In this document: positions 6,299 to 10,841 of the stretch, in pieces
Position numbering within the stretch: position 1 is the stretch's first letter
Layout of the letters: each line of letters starts with the position of its first letter
Assembly (NCBI GenBank): GCA_030037185.1
Contig: JASHRR010000651.1
Location: 1-10,841 of the forward strand
Length of the DNA stretch: 10,841 nucleotides
Origin: Xanthobacteraceae bacterium
GTDB taxonomy: Bacteria; Pseudomonadota; Alphaproteobacteria; Rhizobiales; Xanthobacteraceae
Direction of reading: 5' to 3'
The notes under the pieces: generated by a model
Told to the model about the DNA's origin: nothing
Seen by the model: only the letters and a program-made list of their open reading frames with translations
Databases searched by the model: none
Program-made: the position numbers and the translations under genes

Positions 6299-9054
6299 TG
6301 TCGGACCTGCTCTTGGAATCGGCGTTGCGGTCGCTGGCGCTCGGCGTTGCCGTATGGCTCGGCCTGGTGTTCCTGCGCGTGCGGAACCCGCGCGCTCATA
6401 TGACTGCATGGACCGTCGTGCTGGTCGCCTCCCTGGCGATGCCGGTTCTGATGCATCGTCTCACCGTGAACATTCCCGCCGCCGCGCCGCCGTTACGCGT
6501 GGTGGAGTCCCTGTCGTCAATACTGTCAGGCCCTCTGTCGGAACAGGTCGAGATTCCGGTGCTTCCGGCGCAGGGCCCCCCCGCCCTGCCGCCCGCCGCG
6601 GAGCCCAGCACCGTCCAGCCGCCGTCCCAGTCCGGTACCAAGGAGTCGCTTGTCCGCTTCATTGATTCAATGCAAAGGGGACAGCCAAATTATGATGAAA
6701 TGAGCCCTGAGCTCGCCGCTGCTAACCGCTCACAAGTTTCCTGGTCTGGACCGCTGATGAAGAGCTTGGGCCCATTACATTCAATCACCTTCAGGACCGT
6801 GAATGCGCAAGGGTGGGATGTCTACGACGCAGCTTTCGAAAAAGGCGGCGTGGAATTTTCGATTGCTCCTCTCACCTCGGATGGCAAAGTCACGGCTCGA
6901 GCATGGAACATATTAAGCGGGGCCGAGGCCGTAAGCCCGGCCCAGCGGGCGATGCAAGAATGTCAGGCACGCTATAAATTTGACGCGAGCCATATGTGGG
7001 TAGGACGATGGCCCTTCGTCGAGGCATGCTTCAAGGAAAAGACCGGCTTGTATCCCGGCCAGGTTCCGGTCGATCGGCGTAGGCTCGGTTGGTCAGGCTT
7101 CGACTGGCGCACGCTGGCTACAGCTATCTACCTCGTCGTCGCCGGTGTGATGCTTCTGCGGCTGCTCACAGGCCTGCTACTGAGCTTTAGGATGGCCCGC
7201 GCCGCCCGGGGCATTGACGAAGGTTGGACCGGCGGCGCCGACGTTCGTGTGAGCGATGCCGCCGGGACGCCGGTCACGTTCGGCTCGACAGTTCTGCTGC
7301 CTGCCGAATACGCCGATTGGGGCGAGGAGAAGCGGCAGATCGTGCTGTCACACGAGCGAGCGCACATCGCACATGGCGATTTCTATGTGCTGCTGCTGGC
7401 GGCGTTCAACCGCGCAGTGTTCTGGTTCAACCCGCTCGCATGGTGGCAGCTCGTCCGGATGGCGGAGCTCGCGGAAATCATCAGCGACGACACGGTGCTC
7501 GAAAAGCTAGACGACCGGCCATCCTACGCTGGTATTCTGGTCGACTTAGCCCTTCATAAGGCGACGGTCACCGTCGCAATGGCGCGGGCCTGTACGCTGC
7601 GCAAGCGAGTTGAACGAATTCTGGCCGGGACCGCCGTGCCGGCCCGCATGGGCTGGCGAAAACGCGGGATGGTGGCGATTGCGCTTGCTCCGGCGGTGAT
7701 GTTTTCCGCAGCCGCCGTCGTACCGGGCGCGTCGAAGCCGTCGGCCGAAAGCGTGGCCGCCAGGCCGGGCGCGTCCCCGCCGTACGCCGATACAGTCGAG
7801 CGGGAACCGCACCCGTTCGATCGTTACGTTGGTTACTACGAGTTCGATCCTTCTCGCGCGGTCGCCGTCACGCGTGCGAGGGATCGCGTGATCCTGCATG
7901 AGACTGGACGGCTGAAATTCGAGGCGACAGCGTACGGCGATAGCGAGTTCGTCTCCCGGGACACCGACGAAACTGTCACATTCACGTCCGACGCCGAGGG
8001 CCGCACCACCGCGTTGCTGCTCGGCGAATCGGGGATGATATTACGGCGCGCGGTCCGGATCGACGCCGAGCGCGCACAACAGATCGAGAATGCCTTCGCC
8101 CGCCAGGTCGCAACTGCGCCGGACCGGTACAAGGATCAGTTGCCGGAAGACGGCAGCGAAGCCGCAGTTCTGTGGGCAATCGACGATCTGCAGCGCGGCG
8201 CCCCGAGCTACCGACGCATGAGCAAGCCTTTGGCGGATATCGTCCGTCGCCAAATCGCTCAGTGGCACGCCATGCTCACCGCGCTCGGCGCGGTCGAGTC
8301 GGTCTTCTTTCGCGGCGTCGGGCCCGGCGGCTGGGACATCTACGGCGCCAAATTCGCGCGCGGCCTTGCTGAATTTCGCGTGCGATTGGCTTCGGACGGA
8401 AACATCGATGGCATGTTCTTCCGGCCCGACGGCGATAGCACGCCCGGCGAAATACTGACCTGCACGCAGGAGCAGACGTTGAAAGCGGTGCCGGACACCG
8501 TGCCAATCCGACTGCTGCTCTACAATGAAAGCGGCGCCGACATCCGCGCGTTCGCCCTCGACGGTGACGGCAGGCGATCGCGCGACGTCAAGATCGGTGA
8601 CGACCGGTCGGCGCCGTTCCTAACCCACGTCGGCCAGCCCTGGGTTGTCACGGATGCCTCCGGGCAATGCCTCGAGATCATCATGCCGGGACAGACCACG
8701 CGGTTCCTCATTATACGAGCCGACGCGCACGAGCAGGCCGGCCGGCCCGCGCCGCAGCGCACAACCCCGATGTCGGGTAGCCAGCAAGCGCTTCGCCGGT
8801 ATATGGACGCGCTCGGCCGCGGCGAGCCCAACTACGAAGACATGACGCCGGAAATAGCTCGGTACACACGCCAGAACCTGGTGCTCAACCAGGCGATATT
8901 GGCGAGGCTTGGTGCATTGCGGGCAATGTTGTTCCGGGCCGCTACAGTTTATGGCGAAGACATCTACTTTGTCCATTTTGCCAATGGCTCGGCGGAGTGG
9001 CGCATCGGCCTTGTCAAGCAGGGCAAGATCGGGCGAATTGCGCTCGCCCCGTAG
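6298..9054 (+). CDS. M56 (BlaR1-type) membrane metalloprotease with NTF2-like, DUF3471-like and VHL-beta-like sensor domains
   Basis: A 918-residue inner-membrane protease predicted to inactivate the adjacent repressor on receiving a signal. GTG at 6298 is chosen because AGAGAGGGA precedes it and translation reads straight into TM1; an upstream ATG in this frame lies inside the repressor gene. Order: TM1 (~9-26), TM2 (~34-53), Pro-rich linker, NTF2-like copy A (~112-205), a segment with Cys222 and Cys244, TM3 (~272-295), M56 domain with SHERAHIAHGD (zinc ligands His352 and His356, catalytic Glu353) and Glu393 in AEIISDDTVL as third ligand, TM4 (~457-476), DUF3471-like domain (~505-590), NTF2-like copy B (~620-712), VHL-beta-like domain (~733-806), NTF2-like copy C (~826-918). 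With BlaR1 topology all non-protease domains are periplasmic. No penicillin-binding SxxK/SxN/KTG domain is seen, so a beta-lactam ligand is not expected. Copy A is less GC-rich than the rest. M56 assignment is firm; the sensor-domain names are by motif recall. Confidence 0.92.
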   Translation: MSDLLLESALRSLALGVAVWLGLVFLRVRNPRAHMTAWTVVLVASLAMPVLMHRLTVNIPAAAPPLRVVESLSSILSGPLSEQVEIPVLPAQGPPALPPAAEPSTVQPPSQSGTKESLVRFIDSMQRGQPNYDEMSPELAAANRSQVSWSGPLMKSLGPLHSITFRTVNAQGWDVYDAAFEKGGVEFSIAPLTSDGKVTARAWNILSGAEAVSPAQRAMQECQARYKFDASHMWVGRWPFVEACFKEKTGLYPGQVPVDRRRLGWSGFDWRTLATAIYLVVAGVMLLRLLTGLLLSFRMARAARGIDEGWTGGADVRVSDAAGTPVTFGSTVLLPAEYADWGEEKRQIVLSHERAHIAHGDFYVLLLAAFNRAVFWFNPLAWWQLVRMAELAEIISDDTVLEKLDDRPSYAGILVDLALHKATVTVAMARACTLRKRVERILAGTAVPARMGWRKRGMVAIALAPAVMFSAAAVVPGASKPSAESVAARPGASPPYADTVEREPHPFDRYVGYYEFDPSRAVAVTRARDRVILHETGRLKFEATAYGDSEFVSRDTDETVTFTSDAEGRTTALLLGESGMILRRAVRIDAERAQQIENAFARQVATAPDRYKDQLPEDGSEAAVLWAIDDLQRGAPSYRRMSKPLADIVRRQIAQWHAMLTALGAVESVFFRGVGPGGWDIYGAKFARGLAEFRVRLASDGNIDGMFFRPDGDSTPGEILTCTQEQTLKAVPDTVPIRLLLYNESGADIRAFALDGDGRRSRDVKIGDDRSAPFLTHVGQPWVVTDASGQCLEIIMPGQTTRFLIIRADAHEQAGRPAPQRTTPMSGSQQALRRYMDALGRGEPNYEDMTPEIARYTRQNLVLNQAILARLGALRAMLFRAATVYGEDIYFVHFANGSAEWRIGLVKQGKIGRIALAP

Positions 9055-9109
9055 TACTGACTGCTGCCTCGTAGGACGGTTAGATTAGGCGAGCGCGTAC
9101 CCCGCCCTT

Positions 9110-9134
9110 ATCCCCGCGGGCGTCGCCGGGGGAT
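9110..9134 (+). terminator. GC-rich hairpin after the operon
   Basis: ATCCCCG at 9110-9116 can pair with CGGGGGAT at 9127-9134 (seven pairs, one bulged G) around a ten-base loop, 56 bases after the protease stop. No T-run follows, so it is not a classic intrinsic terminator; it may be a 3' stabilising hairpin or a weak terminator. Confidence 0.3.
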
Positions 9135-9655
9135 TATGCCCTCGGCTGCTTCAAGATCAGCCAACTGCTGTAAGAACGGTGGTTGGAAAGGTTTTGACCG
9201 GCACGCGGGCGGGGCAAACCTTCAAGCTCGAGGGCGGTCGATGCTACGGGTCTCATTCGGCCGACGGCCGCACCCTAGTCTCATCCGTTCTGACACCAGG
9301 GGTGGAAACCCTCACGTATTCGAACGGCGACGTTCTGCTTCGCATCTGCACGGCTTCGAGCGTCTCCATCACGCCCCTTGTCCATCTCTTCGAACAGGTG
9401 TCGTGTCAAGTGTGTTTATCGGTCGCGATTTCCAATCTTTCCATGGCAAACGTCAGTCGGCATCCGGCTGGCTTCGTGCCCGCCCTTTCTTTGACCCGGC
9501 CGCGCCTTATCGTTATGTTGCAGACCACGCTCAGCCCTTCTCGCCGAGAATGCCCCCCGCAAGCCGCTCTACGGGCTTGACGGGCGTGTGTTATTCTTGA
9601 TTCGCTATGAACCCAGCAGTTGCCGCGAAGATTGTAGCCTTAACGCCCAGCTGAG
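9135..9655. other. Unassigned stretch with overlapping open frames
   Basis: Plus-strand frames 9136-9600 (154 codons) and 9179-9580 (133 codons) overlap out of phase, and a minus-strand frame without a start codon is also open across 9600-9418. The start of the 9179 frame (VVGKVLTGTRAGQTFKLEGG, from GTG 9176) looks protein-like, but composition turns implausible after about 50 codons and no family is recognised in any frame. I treat the stretch as degenerate or intergenic. Confidence 0.35.
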
Positions 9656-9955
9656 CTAGCCCGCCGCCGCTTTCCGTGGGTCTTCCCCGCGTTTGCGGGC
9701 AAGCTCTTTCCTGTACTGATCCCACTCTGGCCGCTTATCATCCGGGACGAACGCACGCCGATCCGCAGCTAGCTTATGTGGCATCTCATCCAATGTGGGA
9801 GTCAACCGAGAATCAATCTCTTCAATGGCGCGCCGATCCTGCTCCTTGTGGTGGTGATACCGATAATACGCGTAACAGCCAAATGCGTAACAACCAAAAC
9901 CGACCACTACCACACAAACCGTGAGAGCCGTCACGTCCGCCTCCGAAGTGCGCAT
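9656..9955 (-). CDS. Small single-span membrane protein of unknown function
   Basis: ATG at 9955 gives 99 residues. Residues 8-29 form one hydrophobic segment (VTALTVCVVVVGFGCYAFGC), followed by a His/Tyr-rich cap (YYRYHHHK, 30-37) and a charged C-terminal region (38-99) with EEIDSRL, FVPDDKRPEWDQYRKE and a basic end. By the positive-inside rule the charged tail is probably cytoplasmic. The chain contains a small duplication, GCYAF-GCYAY, from a 15-base near-repeat. The frame stays open upstream to an ATG at 10093, but the extra 46 residues lack hydrophobic or domain character, so the shorter start is preferred; GGTGG close upstream is a weak ribosome binding site. It stands alone between unassigned stretches. 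I do not recognise the family. The charged, soluble-looking tail argues for a real gene. Confidence 0.5.
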   Translation of the reverse strand: MRTSEADVTALTVCVVVVGFGCYAFGCYAYYRYHHHKEQDRRAIEEIDSRLTPTLDEMPHKLAADRRAFVPDDKRPEWDQYRKELARKRGEDPRKAAAG

Positions 9956-10081
9956 ATCCACCGCGCCGCCCGGCGTCTTGCACGGTGCAATCGAGTGGTG
10001 CTCCCGACCTGCCGGTTTAGGGGGGCAACAGGCCGGGAGCGGGCGCATGGTCGCGGGAATGGGGGCGACCGAGCGCAGACC

Positions 10082-10122
10082 AAATGTTAGCATTCGGCCG
10101 CCATCCGACCACTAAATGTTAG
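10082..10122. repeat. 9-bp direct repeats flanking 23 bp
   Basis: AAATGTTAG occurs at 10082-10090 and again at 10114-10122, with 23 bases between. The second copy abuts the point where a TPR-like reading frame abruptly begins (10123). This could mark a recombination or excision scar, or be chance. Confidence 0.4.
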
Positions 10123-10317
10123 TTTAAGCTTGCGCGGAGGGCGGGATCGGCGCTCAATAACCTGGCTGAGTTCTGCCGCCGCCAGGGTCGCCGCGCCGAT
10201 GCGTTGCTGCTGGTGCAGAAGACGATTGCGTCGCTGTCGGAAAAGATTACCGCCTTTCGCCGCGGCCTCGATGTCGAGGCAATCCGACAGGAGGCCGAGG
10301 GCGGCAAGCCGGTCTGA
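10123..10317 (+). pseudogene. C-terminal fragment of a TPR-like protein
   Basis: The frame opens after a stop at 10120-10122 and runs 64 codons to TGA at 10315-10317. Near its start, ALNNLAEFCRRQGRRADALL follows the tetratricopeptide helix-A/helix-B pattern (ALNNLA...yr.qGr..eAl.l), and the rest (KTIASLSEKITAFRRGLDVE...) is helical and charged. There is no ATG in frame; only a TTG at 10130 could serve. It looks like the end of a longer repeat protein whose upstream part has been removed next to the 9-bp repeats. A chance TPR resemblance cannot be excluded. Confidence 0.35.
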
Positions 10318-10412
10318 TGCCGCCGCTGAAGCCGCTCAGCGACGGCGGCGTCGGCAGCAAGCCGCGCATCCGTCCTGGACGGAATCGGGCGAAGGGCTAT
10401 CTTCGGAGGTGA
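10317..10412 (+). CDS. Short basic ORF coupled by TGATG to the TPR-like fragment
   Basis: ATG at 10317 overlaps the preceding stop by one base (TGATG) and opens 31 codons, MPPLKPLSDGGVGSKPRIRP and then GRNRAKGYLRR. The coupling arrangement is typical of operon genes, and the peptide is strongly basic. No family is recognised; it may be a truncated gene start or a chance frame. Confidence 0.22.
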   Translation: MPPLKPLSDGGVGSKPRIRPGRNRAKGYLRR

Positions 10413-10430
10413 AAGGCAGAATAGCCATGC

Positions 10431-10736
10431 ATGCCAACTCTCGACGAAGCTGAATCCCCTCCAAACGACCCGCTCAGACGCCGCCCCTTGCTTGCGGACC
10501 AAGGAACAGAGCCGCTTATCAGGTGGGTCGCGGAGCTGCTCGGCACCCAGCGAGCGCGCAATCCGGTGGCTTATCGCTTTGATGTTGCTGTGCTAAGACT
10601 CCACGTTTGCGGCTCCACGAACGGCTGTGCCGATAACATCAGCGGCACGCCGGAAGTACCCCAGCTAGTACTACTGTATCATAAATTCCATCTCTGGCTG
10701 CTGCGAATGCGGCGCACGCAGTGCGGGCATCTGTGA
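10431..10736 (+). CDS. Hypothetical ORF, 101 aa
   Basis: The frame begins MPTLDEAESPPNDPLRRRPL and has no recognised domain; the last third is rich in Leu, Arg and His (LVLLYHKFHLWLLRMRR). A purine-rich GGAGGTGAAAGG (10405-10416) lies upstream, but its spacing suits the ATG at 10427 (which gives only eight codons) better than this start. Its end overlaps the antisense frame at the right edge. Real coding status is doubtful. Confidence 0.25.
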   Translation: MPTLDEAESPPNDPLRRRPLLADQGTEPLIRWVAELLGTQRARNPVAYRFDVAVLRLHVCGSTNGCADNISGTPEVPQLVLLYHKFHLWLLRMRRTQCGHL

Positions 10737-10841
10737 AGTCTGTTTGCAATCGCGGCGGCCAGTTCGCGACGGATCGTGGCAATCGAGTTGGGGACGTGAC
10801 GCTGCGGCCGGATCGGGGGCGCCTCGGGGTCGATAACCGTC
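10679..10841 (-). CDS. Possible C-terminal fragment with CPHC motif, cut by window edge
   Basis: A minus-strand frame enters from the right edge and runs 53 residues to TGA at 10681-10679. It reads TVIDPEAPPIRPQRHVPNSI and then ATIRRELAAAIANRLHRCPH followed by CVRRI. A helical stretch followed by a CPHC pair resembles the ends of small zinc-binding or mobile-element accessory proteins, but no specific family is claimed. Confidence 0.28.
   Translation of the reverse strand, partial: TVIDPEAPPIRPQRHVPNSIATIRRELAAAIANRLHRCPHCVRRIRSSQRWNL

Noticed and set aside
7741..9054. Penicillin-binding/beta-lactamase sensor domain expected of BlaR1
   Set aside because: No SxxK, SxN and KTG set with sensible spacing is present after TM4; the region is explained better by DUF3471-like, NTF2-like and VHL-like domains.
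1..10841. CRISPR array, tRNA or rRNA genes, complete insertion sequence
   Set aside because: I saw no regularly spaced repeats of 25-40 bases, no tRNA- or rRNA-like sequence and no transposase with terminal inverted repeats. Only the recombinase scrap and a doubtful left-edge fragment suggest mobile DNA.

Overview
The window looks like an accessory, partly decayed region of a GC-rich Gram-negative chromosome or large replicon. A DcaP-type outer-membrane porin, an S53 peptidase remnant, phenolic-type porin and tannase scraps and a BlaI/M56 pair together suggest a Proteobacterium, most plausibly a Bradyrhizobium-like alphaproteobacterium. That assignment is inference from gene style; there is no rRNA, tRNA or other taxonomic marker.

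Layout. Positions 1-670 hold no convincing complete gene, but carry short repeats and dyads just upstream of a well-formed porin gene (671-2461, +). A scrap of a serine recombinase follows the porin stop directly (2482-2583). From about 2600 to 5550 the DNA is mostly a gene graveyard: a possible secreted protein with an in-frame stop (+), and on the minus strand a signal-peptide-like fragment, an S53 (sedolisin) peptidase with a large internal deletion, a remnant resembling phenol-pathway (SphA-type) porins, and the last ~54 residues of a tannase/feruloyl-esterase-like protein.

The intact core is a two-gene operon at 5918-9054 (+): a BlaI/MecI-type repressor overlapping by one base a 918-residue M56 (BlaR1-type) membrane metalloprotease. 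The upstream region has a promoter-like pair of hexamers overlapped by a dyad, as expected of an autoregulated repressor. The M56 protein lacks the usual penicillin-binding sensor. Its predicted periplasmic parts instead carry three copies of an NTF2-like (DUF3887-like) domain, a DUF3471-like domain and a domain closely resembling the beta domain of the von Hippel-Lindau tumour suppressor. No beta-lactamase or other obvious target gene is present, so this is a proteolytic signalling pair with an unusual sensor of unknown ligand, and it is the most interesting item here.

Positions 9055-10841 are sparse: a GC hairpin after the operon, an unrecognised stretch, a small single-span membrane protein (minus), a truncated TPR-like fragment next to 9-bp direct repeats, and low-confidence open frames at the right edge.
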